Positions 7,901-17,880 of a stretch of 24,954 bases of DNA are shown here, piece by piece. The notes under the pieces are model-generated. The model had not been told where the DNA came from. It did no database searches and worked only from the letters and a program-made list of their open reading frames with translations. The DNA lies in contig JAKSYS010000793.1 in assembly GCA_022925895.1 (NCBI GenBank), positions 1 through 24,954 of the forward strand, given 5' to 3'. The stretch comes from Fragilaria crotonensis. Lineage: Eukaryota; Bacillariophyta; Fragilariophyceae; Fragilariales; Fragilariaceae. A program made the translations under genes and the position numbers. Every line of letters starts with the position of its first letter. Within the stretch, counting starts at the first letter, position 1.

Positions 7901-9386
7901 ATGTCGATTTGGCGTAACCTCGTTCGCCTATCATCTCGTCAACCTTGTTATCTAAGTGCCCACTTGAAAAGTCCTTGCTGCTTCATGAGTGCTCCCACCA
8001 ATAGTGATGGCATCGGTGTTGAGGCCGTGGTCAAAAATGACGACAACCAGATCTCAAACTCTCTGGATGCTCCCAACTCAAACAATAAGCGAACGAAGAA
8101 AAATCCGTACGAGAACTTTAAAAAGAAAAAGAAAGGAGAAGCGATTGACGGCGTCAACGGAAATCTGAGAAAGGAATTTCGTAATGAGAAAAAACACTAT
8201 ACCCCACGAAGGATCGTATGCATGCCCTGCGTTGCGGGAGCAATTTAACATATCCTTGGCCGAGCAGGCACCATCCGACCTTAAGGTATCCAAGAAAAGG
8301 CTTGCGATCCTCATGTCCTACGTTGGATCCAAGTTTGCTGGTTTCCAAATTAACAAGGAACAAAGGACTATCCAAGCTGAGTTGGAATTGGCATTGTACA
8401 AGGCTGGGTTCCTTCAAGAGAGCAACTTTGGCTTTCCACACAAGTATGGGTGGTCAGTGTCGGGAAGAACGGACAAGGGTGTTCATGCATGTGCGCAAGT
8501 ATGTTCGGCCAAGCTGGAGGTGGGTGACATGACGGAAGATGAGGTTCGGGAACGCATAAATGAGCATTTGCATCCTGATATCCTCGTCCTGGATGTCAAG
8601 CGAACTCTTCGCAGTTTTTGCGCTAAAACACAACGAAGTCGAGTAAGATATCAATACATGATCCCCAGCTATCTTTTCTATTCGGACGCGAAACGACTGT
8701 TTAGTGAGTTCGGAATCGGTGAGAGGCAACCTGGTGCGGCTCCTCTTACGCCGGAAGAAGTTAAATCGTTGAGGGCAAAAATCAAAGATTATCGCATAAC
8801 CCCTCAACAACTGACAACTCTCAAGTCAGCTCTGGGACGTTATGTCGGTACTCATGCGTTTCATAATTTTACAAAAGGCATGAACCTAGGTGACTCTTCG
8901 GCGAAGCGATACATTGTGGAATTCAATGCCGATGACCCAATCATTCGCGAGGATGGAACAGAGTGGATCTCAACAGAAGTTGTTGGCCAGTCCTTCTTGT
9001 TGAATCAAATCCGAAAGATGATTGCCCTGGCCTGCGATGTGGTTTGCGAACGAGCCACCTTGGAAACGATGGAGATGGCTCTTGATTCAAAGACACGAAT
9101 GATTCTTCCAATCGCGCCCGCACAGGGTTTGTTTCTGGACATGAGTGTCTATGACTATTATAATGAACGGAAAGGCAAGAGTCCGAATGATGCGGATGAC
9201 CTAGATTGGATTAACAATCCAGGAAGTCCTGCTATGCTGCGATGGAAAAAGTTCAAGGATGAGATGGTTCTCAAAACGATTTTTGACGAAGAAAAGAACG
9301 ACGGTAATTTTGTCACCTATCTCTACATGCAAACGAACATCTTTGAATGGGAGGACAACTATCGTCTTGATAGAGCATCAGAATGA
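7901..9386 (+). CDS. PUS1: tRNA pseudouridine synthase, PUS1/TruA family
   Basis: This enzyme isomerises uridine to pseudouridine in tRNAs and, in the eukaryotic PUS1 group, in some other RNAs. The first frame (ATG 7901) and the main frame are joined by a 52-nt intron, 8216-8267 (GTATGC...GAGCAG, with a TTTAACAT branch-like site), phase 0, giving 477 residues that read KKHYTPRRI-APSDLKVSKKRLAIL across the junction. An alternative acceptor at 8264 keeps the frame. The catalytic motif SGRTDKGVHA puts the active-site Asp at about residue 174. The second-half motifs GTHAFHNFTKG, GQSFLLNQIRKMI and PAQGLFLDM are present. The first 28 residues are Arg/Ser-rich without acids and look like a mitochondrial presequence; a second Met (7985, MSAPTNSDG) could give a cytosolic or nuclear form, as known for PUS1 of yeast and mammals. 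A Lys-rich patch near residue 75 could act as a nuclear signal. Confidence 0.93.
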
Positions 9387-9706
9387 TTCCTGGAATAGCT
9401 TATTCGCAGTGTCTCGATGGATTCACACATTTCGTTCAATGCTGGCTGAAGTACTACGAGTGGCCAACATGCGCCTTGAGATGGGTGATGTCTTTGCTAC
9501 ACTTGAGATAGGAGGTGTCGCAGCCTACGCCGACCACTCCAGACGTGTAGTTCTTCTTTTATCGTATAAAGGCTATGATAAATGGTGTTTTATGCTGTCA
9601 GGCATGATAATTTAATGTTATGCATACGACTAGTAACGTAGTTCAATCATCAATGTGCACGTCACCCAGAGTTTAACATGCCCTACGCACTGATGTTTGG
9701 AGTGAT
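9387..9706. other. Intergenic region between convergent genes
   Basis: This holds only the 3' flanks of the convergent pseudouridine synthase and CHRD genes. The open frame that runs into it from 9259 is an out-of-frame shadow. I see no RNA gene or repeat. Confidence 0.5.
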
Positions 9707-10636
9707 TTAGTCGAATTGACCGCGAATAGCCGTGTTAAACTTTCTGGAGCCTTGCTTGCCTAGATGGAACTGGATATAGAAATCAGCCGGTTGGTCAAGA
9801 ACTTTACTTGCCAAATCAGAGTCATCGATGCCCAAACCTGACAACGTGTTGCATCCGAGGAATCGACCCGGTGCAACCCTGAACTTGGAAAAGTCCGCAA
9901 CAAGATCGCCGTTTGCACCAGCTGGGCCGTTGTGAAAGTGAGAAACAACGGGGTCAAAACCGGTGATGCTGGCGTCCATGCAAATCGTTGTTCCACCATC
10001 TTCAAAGGAGATTGTCGCGGTTCCAGATGCATCGAGATCTTGCTCATATTGGCCCACTTCTTCATCAGCGCTGACATCCGTAGTTAATCGCTGAATAAAC
10101 TGACCGCGAATACCACGTAAGCGGAGAGACTCTGGAGACTCGGCGACTTGGGCGTTCACATAAAAGTACTCCTGCGAAGCGATATAAAATGTCAGCAATG
10201 TCCAAGTCATGAGAGCAAGAGCAAGATAGTCGACGACACAGCGCGGCGCGGTCTTACCGAGTTACCTTTCATGTCATTGTAGACTGCTTGATCCACATTC
10301 TTACAACCCTTGAAGGTTGGTTCGCCACGTAGCATTTTGCTGTTCGACCTTGTCTATTAACCCGTTCAATGATATCTGGGCCTTGCGAATATGGAGTTGG
10401 TCTGGGATGAAACCGATCACATTAGTCTCGATGCAAACTTTCCACTTGCCGGTTGTACGCGCAGAATTGTAGTCGAGTTTGACATCAGCGACACCATAAG
10501 CATAGGGTACGCCAGTGAATGGGGACCTTTCATTCTTTGGAGTTAGCTTGATTTGAGAGAATGCAATGTTCTGCGTCGTGGCAGTTGCAGCCGCCAAGAA
10601 TGTGACAAGGACTTTGATGGTTGAGATGGCTTTCAT
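9707..10636 (-). CDS. Secreted protein with two CHRD domains, frameshifted
   Basis: This encodes a probable extracellular protein of two tandem CHRD (chordin-type) domains, about 280 residues once joined. The ATG at 10636 starts a signal peptide (MKAISTIKVLVTFLAAATA). Domain 1 shows GFIPDQLHIRKAQISLNG, then the frame must shift by one base near 10350-10351 (coding GACAAGG) to continue with SKMLRGEPTFKGCKNVDQAV; removing one A gives a seamless join LIDRSNSKM. A phase-0 intron follows, 10257-10172 (86 nt, GTAAGA...TTCGCAG), joining DMKGNS to EYFYVNAQV and RLRGIRGQF, the domain end. Domain 2 has SHFHNGPAGANGDLVADF, FLGCNTLSG and FNTAIRGQFD before TAA. CHRD domains occur in animal chordin and in many bacterial and algal secreted proteins; the function here is unknown. 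The frameshift is either an assembly error or a damaged allele. Confidence 0.85.
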
Positions 10637-13076
10637 TTTTGATTTCGAGTTTTGATTTCCTTCCTTTGTGAGAACAAACAAAACTTAAAATGTATTTGGA
10701 GTCAAGGCAAATTGCGAATCCTCACCAACCAGGATTCTCATCTTCATTCGAAACAAGACAAACGAGGAAGGTAGGTGCGTGCATACACTGGTCCTCCTAG
10801 GACGCCGCGGGGCAGATTGGCAAGCCTTGATTGGTAAAAGGTTGTCGAATTTTGCGTTCGCTTTCCAGTTCGCTTCGCGCTCGGTTGCTCTTATGGCATC
10901 CGCGAAGTAGTTACAAGGGGATGGACTGCCATGTCAAATGTGCATTTTTGACACGACTTCTCGTTGGCAGCATGAACATGCTCTGAGCTTCTGCGAAGCT
11001 TGAATTGGATGAGCCTCAATGAACATTTGCGTCACAGAGACTGGGAATGTTAGAGTACCAGGTATCCTACAACCCGGTTTCGAATGATTGCATGGAATGC
11101 AATGTGACAAGTGACAACCGCGGTGAGCATTGGTCGGAACTCCGAGCGAGAGAGTAGAATTGAGCTCCCGCTTCACATCACGTGATGACAAAAGAACAAC
11201 AATTCTACTTCGCAATCAAGGTGACTCACAAACCGAAGACAGGTATCACTTCAAATAGCAGTGTGACGTACAGTGTGGTACCTGGAGTCGCGATGAGAGT
11301 CAAGGTGTCAAAGCCAGGCGTTTGTTATCATACTCGCCGGCACACAGTAATAATGGGGAACAAAAACAAGAACCCCTTCATCGATCATCGACGCCGAAAG
11401 GTCGAAGTGATCGTCCCTCTTAAATACATAATCCGCCCATCCTATTATGCCTCCCATTTCCCATCACAAATCCCGAATCCCCGCGCTCTTAGTAGAGTAT
11501 AGAGAGAGTCTACTACTACTAGAGAGCACAGTACCTGGTACCGGTACGGAATACTCCAGTAGCTAGCACTCCGTTTGCCATTCTCCAATGATGACTGTGC
11601 AGTTTTAAGCTGCTTGACGGTTCTTGACAACTCCAAAGAACCAGACCTGAGGGTTGTGTCCGCATATCTTTGAATTGACTCCAACAAGCTGCTGAAGTCC
11701 CTACCGTCATTCAAAAGAATTGCAGCATTTCTTGCCTCTTCTGCATTCTTTGTGCTTGCGTCAACTTGGATCAATGATGTCGCTGGGACTCAGCATGCTT
11801 CTCATCCTCAGGTTGCATTTTTCACTTCAACAATGAACCAGCAATGGGGTGTCTTGGACTTGATGTTGTCTGGTCCTCTTTTTGATTCCCTGAAGAAACT
11901 CGCGGCGTAACTGGGAAGGTACATTGATCTCTCCACGGCTCATTCATTGTCCCCTTCTTCATGCAGAACTCAAATCCTGTTGTCATCTTGTCGATTGTGT
12001 CCACTTGGAAAATTAGTACCATATTTCTGATGTCCTATGCCTCTTGCTGCACGCAGCCTTTGCATTTGTGCTCTGTCTTTCTTGTCCACTTTTGTTGCTC
12101 CAAACAGTGCTGGGTATTCCGTCATTCCTCCTCTTGTTGCGCTTGCTTGGTGTTGTTCCTATTGAAGAGCAGGGCTGTGGGGCAGGAACACAGAGCAACC
12201 AGGGGTGGGTGGGTCAAGGGTCATCCCCTCCACATTTGCCACCTGGATAGCATCAGGTATCTCAGTCCTCCCTAGTAGTATAGTCATGAGTTTACCAATC
12301 TGATGATTTGTGGCTGATCACGGTATCTCATGCTCATCCTCGCTCCGCAATCAACGATCTTGAGGTCTACAACATCTCTTGATAGAGAAAGGTACGCCTA
12401 GGCTCAATTTGCCACAATCAAATTTAAGTCAGGCATGTGGGTGAAGGACAGAACAAAATCAACAGCAACTGCTGCAGTCCTGCCTGTGAACAACCTTTAT
12501 TTTCATCATGTTGGTGCCGCTGCTGTTGGGGTTGTAACAACAACTAGTAGTGACAGAGGTAACATGGAGCATTCTCTCATCCACCTTCGCTGGCTGAAGC
12601 AATAAATTGGGCACCATTCCCACTCCTCAGTCAATCAGTTGGGTTGATCTCACTGAGCGGTGAACAAGCAATGCCATGCTGGTCAAGAAGTGGTGTGCAG
12701 CTCCACAATTTTGTAGTAAGTCAATTACAAACAATATTTCAACAATACCCTATTTGAATGAACCAACCTTTCACTGGTGTTCCCAGGAGCATTAGCCAAA
12801 TTTCAATCCTATACAGACGTTGTGCAAGATGAGGGGAGAAACATTTCCTACTACATGGGTTGGCACATGTTCAGTATACATGTGAAGGGAGGATAAACAT
12901 TCTATTGGTAGATGTGTCTGACGGACAGGCTGACGGTGACGTGTTCGGCGTTTCAATATTCGACGATTTGACATTTGACACGGAGACAAGAAGTCAGTTT
13001 CAGTGGACGCAGTCTCTACTCTCCACATGATGCCCATAGATTTGGCGTTGTTCACTTCATCGCCCTTGCCGTTACC
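10637..13076. other. Gene-poor 2.4-kb stretch
   Basis: No intact gene is visible. From 10682 to about 11440 I see nothing interpretable apart from the CHRD promoter flank. At 11499-11570 there is low-complexity sequence (repeated TACTAC and AGAGAG) and an AGTAC/GGTACC cluster. From about 11570 to 12200 the minus strand carries short coding-like pieces in different frames (see the separate entry), among them a 52-codon frame from ATG at about 12127 (MTEYPALFGATKVDKKDRA). From 12250 to 12900 there is nothing recognisable. The last 150 bases are the probable 5' flank of the protease gene. No terminal repeats or transposase motifs were seen. Confidence 0.45.
11563..11768 (-). pseudogene. Possible degraded coding fragment
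   Basis: One minus-strand frame reads as plausible protein: QVDASTKNAEEARNAAILL, then SLLESIQRYADTTLRSG and ELSRTVKQLKTAQSSLENGK. It is helical, rich in charged and Leu residues, and has no ATG at its start. It runs into the AGTAC cluster below 11560, where it loses protein character. Nearby upstream frames (to about 12130) have similar composition but do not join. It may be the remnant of a gene or of an element; it may also be chance. No family recognised. Confidence 0.25.
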
Positions 13077-14414
13077 ATGGTTCTTGCATTGAAAAGGCTT
13101 GTTTTCTTGGTGTTAATCGTGGACAACGTTGTGGCTTTCGTGCCTGTAAGAAAACCGCAGACTAGGATTAATGCGATAGCTGCTGAAAGTGCGAAGAAGG
13201 ACGCGTTCGTCGAAGCAAGAAATGCCGCCACGACTGCTGTATCGGTTCTCTTTGTTTCAGCCGTACTAGCATTGAATACTCCTCCAGCCTCTGCAGAGAA
13301 TTTCGGATCGTTATCGAGCGAACAAATGGCGGTTGCTGAGGCTTGGCGTCTGGTAGATAAGTCCTTCATTGACCGTACGTTCAATGGGCAAGATTGGTTC
13401 AAGTTGAGACAAGATAACGTGGGGCGAAAATACAAGAACATGGAGGAAGCTCGGACTGCGATCACCAGCATGATTGGAAATCTGGGGGACAAGTACACTC
13501 GCTACCTATCCCCTTCCAAATACCAGTCACTGGTGAATTCAGCCACTGGGACGTTGGCCGGCGTCGGAGTTGAAATTTCGACCAACAAAGACGGTCAAGT
13601 GATTGCTTCAGATGTGGAACCCTCGAGTCCTGCTGAGTTAGCTGGAATTCGTCCGAAAGATATTTTTGTCGAGGTAGACGGCACAAAGTTTGACACAACG
13701 TCTACCCCCGACGACGTAGCCCTCAAGCTGCGTGGACCGGAAGGATCAAAAGTGGGTGTCGTTATGGAACGCGACGGAAAGACTTTAGACTACATCGTGA
13801 CTCGAAAGGCAATCAAGATTACATCTGTGCGGTCTTATTTAACCAATATTGGAGGCGTCGGAAAATGTGGAGTCATTAGAGTCAAGTCGTTTTCTGGAAC
13901 GACGGCAGACACCGTCAAAAGTGAGCTCGAAAGTTTGAAGAAGAATGGTGCTAAGGCAATTGCTATCGATTTGAGAGGCGATCCAGGTGGGCTCTTGCCT
14001 GGCGGGGTTGATACAGCTTCTCTCTTTTTGGAAGCAAACAAGCCAGTTGTTTTCGTTGCGAATAAGAATGGAGTTGTGGATGCGCAAACCACTTATGCCA
14101 ATGGAGTTGACTTGGAAATTCCGCTGGTTCTACTTGTCGACAGCGGCACTGCCTCGGCTGCAGAAGTCTTTACGGCTGCCTTGCAGGAGAATGGACGAGC
14201 AACTGTAGTTGGAGAGCAAACATTTGGCAAGGGAATTGTGCAAACCATTCTCCCGTTGCAAAATGCGAATGGCGGGATCGCTGTGACTGTTGCGAGATAC
14301 GAGACTCCACAGCACCACAATATCAATAAGCAGGGTATTCCTGTTGATATCAAGGCATCGGTGGATTGTCCCAAGGACGACGCCAGTGCATGCTTGCCAT
14401 CTAGCGCGTTTTAG
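13077..14414 (+). CDS. CTPA: Carboxyl-terminal (D1) processing peptidase, thylakoid lumen
   Basis: This S41 serine peptidase should remove the C-terminal extension of the photosystem II D1 precursor in the thylakoid lumen. The ATG at 13077 sits in a good context (ACCATGG) and gives 445 residues; the longer frame upstream starts with TTG. The presequence is tripartite: an ER signal (MVLALKRLVFLVLIVDNVVA), a plastid transit part starting at Phe (FVPVRKPQTRINA), and a second hydrophobic Sec-type lumen signal (AATTAVSVLFVSAVLALNTP) ending in ASA before ENF. It then has the N-terminal CTP helix region, a PDZ domain (GTLAGVGVEIS to about YIVTRKA) and the protease core. The catalytic Ser360 (DSGTASAAEVF) and Lys385 (GEQTFGKG) are 25 residues apart, the spacing of the family Ser-Lys dyad. 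No intron is seen. Confidence 0.95.
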   Translation: MVLALKRLVFLVLIVDNVVAFVPVRKPQTRINAIAAESAKKDAFVEARNAATTAVSVLFVSAVLALNTPPASAENFGSLSSEQMAVAEAWRLVDKSFIDRTFNGQDWFKLRQDNVGRKYKNMEEARTAITSMIGNLGDKYTRYLSPSKYQSLVNSATGTLAGVGVEISTNKDGQVIASDVEPSSPAELAGIRPKDIFVEVDGTKFDTTSTPDDVALKLRGPEGSKVGVVMERDGKTLDYIVTRKAIKITSVRSYLTNIGGVGKCGVIRVKSFSGTTADTVKSELESLKKNGAKAIAIDLRGDPGGLLPGGVDTASLFLEANKPVVFVANKNGVVDAQTTYANGVDLEIPLVLLVDSGTASAAEVFTAALQENGRATVVGEQTFGKGIVQTILPLQNANGGIAVTVARYETPQHHNINKQGIPVDIKASVDCPKDDASACLPSSAF

Positions 14415-14673
14415 ATCCAATAGAGTTGTCTTGAATAAAATCCACAATTCATGTGGTTTGCCCTGCCTCCAGTCTTTGGTCAAGACTATAGATTATCCCG
14501 TTTACGGCTGTCTACAAAACCATCGTCCGCTCAAAAATCGTTCCATACCAGGCTCTCGTAATGGCAGCTTCTTAAATAATAAAAGTTAGTGGGAACGCAA
14601 ATTTCATGTACTTGCCTCCTGTCGTCGTTGCTTCAAATCTCGACAACGATTTGACCAGGTGAGTTTTCAAAAT

Positions 14674-16770
14674 CTACGCTGCCACCTGAAGGGACCTGCA
14701 GCCAACTTCGAAATCTTCGCAGCAATCGCATTTGACATTCTTGTCTACGTAGATGCCTCCAGCGATACCGAGGTCGCACATGCCGGATGGAAGAGACCCA
14801 GAAAGGGTGGAAACTCCGAAAAAGTCGAACTTGTACAACACGTTAAGATGTACGAGCTCATGAGGCAACGTGCCACTAAAAAAGTTGTCTCCGCCGTCGA
14901 ATATTGTCAGAGCTGTAAGCATTCCCAATTCAGACGGCAAGGTGCCGCGAAAACCACTGAGGGATAGAAAAAGTTGCTCTAACATGAAAATCAACAATGT
15001 TCGAAGTTAGCACGTGCATTGGGCAAAGGCATTAATTTGGCAACGGTTTGACCTACCAAGTGATGTACACCTTCCAAGCTCACTTGGGATGCTGGTTCCA
15101 TCCATTACGCACCCGCGGAGCTCCAATATTTTAAGTGACGACCCCAAGCTTCCAATCTCCGTGGGAAGAGGCCCTTCGATTGGTGACAGATCGGCGTTGA
15201 AGGTTGCCAGATTTGTCAGGAGCCCAATTTCGGTTGGGATTGTTCCCCAGGTCTGCGTGACGGAGCAGTCGATATTCGCGAGACGCCGTAGCAGGCCTAT
15301 TTCATTGGGGATGGTGCCATCAATGGTATTCACGCTAATTGCAAAAGTTTCTAAATCATTCATTCAGTCTGAGTACGGCGGGCGAGCATATTGTTACATT
15401 CTTTGGGCCTCAGTATCGACTCACCTATGTCCTGCCAAGATGAAATCAGACTCCATGCGTCGCCTACGAACACGTTTGTCGAAACGTCGAATGTCTCTGG
15501 TGAGAACTGCCGTAAGAGTGCGTGCGCAAAATCACAATGTTGACACAATCCGAGTTTACTCACTAAGCTTTTTTAGCGACCTCAACCCGTCTGGAAATGA
15601 TCCAGATAGGAAGTTTAGTTCGAGCTTGAGTATCTCTGCGCCAAAGCGTGCGGTGAGCGTTAGACAGGTCGCGTAGCAAATCAGCAGGCAACAAGGTTGT
15701 TCATACATACCGAGATTGGTGAGCTTTCCAACATCAGCGTCAAGCTCTCCAGCAAATTCATTATTCGCGAGGTCTAATGACACCAGATTTGTTAGGGAAT
15801 ACAGTCCCTTTGGAATGGTACCTTCGATTCGATTTCGTGGCAAAGCGAGCAATGCTGTCGAGAGGCACCGGTATTGTAAGTGTTGGTGTTGATGTCTATC
15901 GCCACGACCTACCATCGCGGTGCGAATGTTAACACAGAACAGACTTACTAAGCGACGAGAGGAACCGAATTTCGTCCACGAGCGACCCGGTCAACAGCAC
16001 ATCAACCCCCAGGTGGAGCTCCTGAACCTGATCCCTGTCGTTACAAACAACTCGATCCCAGTCGCACTCATGCATACCCGGGTCATCGGCCCACCCAACG
16101 AAGTGCCATCCAGTCCCACCCATCGCGAAGTACAGGACCAAAAGTGCATACCGTTGTTCCAGACGAATTGTGTTGTTTAGAGAAATTCGAAGAGTGTCAG
16201 TGTATGTCATCCAATCGGTTGCGACGAGTTGAGCTGCTTCGGTTCAAGACGAAACGTATCGATGCCCAGAATGTTGACTCGAAGCTCTTGGAGATAAGTG
16301 TTCCCTTCGTCCGTTTTTGTCGACCCTTCTTTTGGAGAAGGTTCAACGCTTGTGACGGTATCATGGCCACGACTTGTGCAGTATAGAATGATTGCTGGTA
16401 TGCCGAGCGAGAGCACGACGGTGCCCGCCAACGCGACATATTTCCACGCGGGACAGCGATTGCATTGACGACACGTCGCACGATTACTTCGACCATCAGC
16501 AACTACCGGAGACGTCTCGTGTGGCTGGTGATTGGCTACACTTGTTTCCTGGTGATGGTGTTCGAGGTCTCCCATGTCGTTTGGCTGAGGCGCTAGCACA
16601 GCAACATGGCCATTGCCCTCATTCAAATGGACTACAGTAGGGATGGGAGCATGTGGTTCTTCGGAAGAGAGACAATAATCGTCAACAGAGTCACGCGTAT
16701 TCTCCACACGGACTGTAACTTCATCGCCTTCCCTTGGATAGCGAGCAATCGCAACATCAGGACTCATCAT
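14674..16770 (-). CDS. LRR membrane protein A (type II), frameshifted
   Basis: This is a probable surface protein: an N-terminal acidic cytoplasmic tail, one membrane segment (about residues 111-131), a short stalk, an LRRNT-like cap (RLEQRYALLVLYFAMGGTGW, HECDWDRVVC) and then leucine-rich repeats of the LxGTIPxEIG type, with a Cys-rich end (KCDCCEDFEVGC). Exons, all joined in phase 1: 16770-15949, 15854-15711, 15635-15564, 15350-15057, 14978-14674; introns 94, 75, 213 and 78 nt, with donors GTAAGT, GTATGT, GTGAGT and GTAGGT. Exon 1 has a frame break near 16243-16244: one missing base in coding GAACC. Adding one base gives FRLETEAAQLVATDWM, which aligns without gaps to FRLSADAPQSMATEWM of the neighbouring paralogue. 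Restored length is 545 residues. The longer frame begins with GTG, so the ATG at 16770 was chosen. Ligand and role are unknown; similar diatom proteins are presumed receptors or adhesins. Confidence 0.85.
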
Positions 16771-17880
16771 CGAGATAACAATTCGTCGTTCAGAAAAAGG
16801 CACGCTCGGACAATGTTGGACCACACATCCAAAAAGTAAATCACAGACATTTTCCTTGGGTCTAGTGTGTGATCAAAGTGGGACTCTTTGCTTTAAGAAC
16901 GTGGGCCAATCGGCGTCCGATAATGCTTGGTGGTAGCTGAGTCTTTCCCATTTGTTCAGTATAGATCGTACAGTCGTCACAACCTGGTGGCGCGTGACTA
17001 GAAACTTGGCCCACAAATTGTGTCCTGCTATATCCACTAAAATGGTATGTGCCGATGTGTGACTCTCACCCGACACGTCTTGCGAAGACCCAAGACTCGA
17101 CGAGTCGCAAGTCATGGGATGGGACGACCTACCAACCCGACTCCAGGATAGGAGCTTCTCGGCAACAGCACCTCCGTCGATTTTAACTCCTCACAAATAG
17201 AGCCGCATCCCATGAAAACAATATCAGTGGTACATGGCTGCGATGGGAGTTCACTGCCATCAAGAATGCGCACCACCATCCAACTGTTGAAACACAGCGG
17301 TAGTTAGGTGGTTGATGAGAGTGAAGGGGGATAAGGGATGATTGGCACTCGTGAGTCGTCACTGATGTGCAGGTTACAGGAAACCACTTCGAAAGGCCAA
17401 ATCAAGGGTTGGTTCTCCAGGCAGTTCCTTGTATACTTCTCTAGGATAACGTACAGGTAAGCAGAGATGAAGGTCATCCTGATATGACGGCTAGTATGTG
17501 TACATGTGACTTTGATGCCCTGCATGGAGCATACCGGAAACAAAGGGCAATCATTTTCGATGGTCATCTCCCGATGCTTTATGTAGCAAGCTATGCCTGA
17601 CAAGTCGAGCACAGGCTCTGCATTCCTGTCCGGTTGAGATTTTGAGGGACTGCTCCGAACTCCGAGCATCATGCAACTATTCCCAATATGGTTCACAACA
17701 TGTTTCAATCCTTACTTTTCCAAATTAACTATGGGACGAGATGAAACTAGAAAACAGACGCAGCAGCTGGTGTATCTTACATCTCCATGGGGGCCGTTGG
17801 AAAGTGTCAATGCCGTGCAGGTTTACAAAAGCGCCTTTCTCAAAACTTTTGAAACCTGCTTCGCGGCGATGCGAAGTATG
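16771..17880. other. Intergenic region between the two LRR genes
   Basis: This 1.1-kb gap contains the promoter of LRR gene A and the 3' flank of LRR gene B. Apart from a weak 80-codon frame (listed separately) I see no convincing gene. A longer minus-strand frame at 17304-17708 starts only with TTG, has no family motif and an uneven composition. Confidence 0.45.
16873..17115 (-). CDS. Weak hypothetical small ORF
   Basis: This minus-strand frame has an ATG at 17115 and 80 codons. Its composition is protein-like (HTILVDIAGHNLWAKFLVTR, NKWERLSYHQALSDADWP), with three Trp and balanced charge, but no recognised motif. It lies just upstream of LRR gene A on the same strand and could be chance or an unrelated remnant. 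Confidence 0.2.
   Translation of the reverse strand: MTCDSSSLGSSQDVSGESHTSAHTILVDIAGHNLWAKFLVTRHQVVTTVRSILNKWERLSYHQALSDADWPTFLKQRVPL

Noticed and set aside
9259..9615. 118-codon plus-strand frame overlapping the end of the pseudouridine synthase
   Set aside because: It starts inside the enzyme gene in another frame and has no protein signature beyond it.
12043..12250. Plus-strand frame with a Leu-rich start resembling a signal peptide
   Set aside because: The Leu-rich part is a low-complexity CTT/TTG stretch, and the remainder is Gly/Gln/Pro-rich without any family feature.
15014..15676. 220-codon plus-strand frame opposite LRR gene A
   Set aside because: It is the mirror of repeated LRR codons on the minus strand and crosses the introns of that gene.
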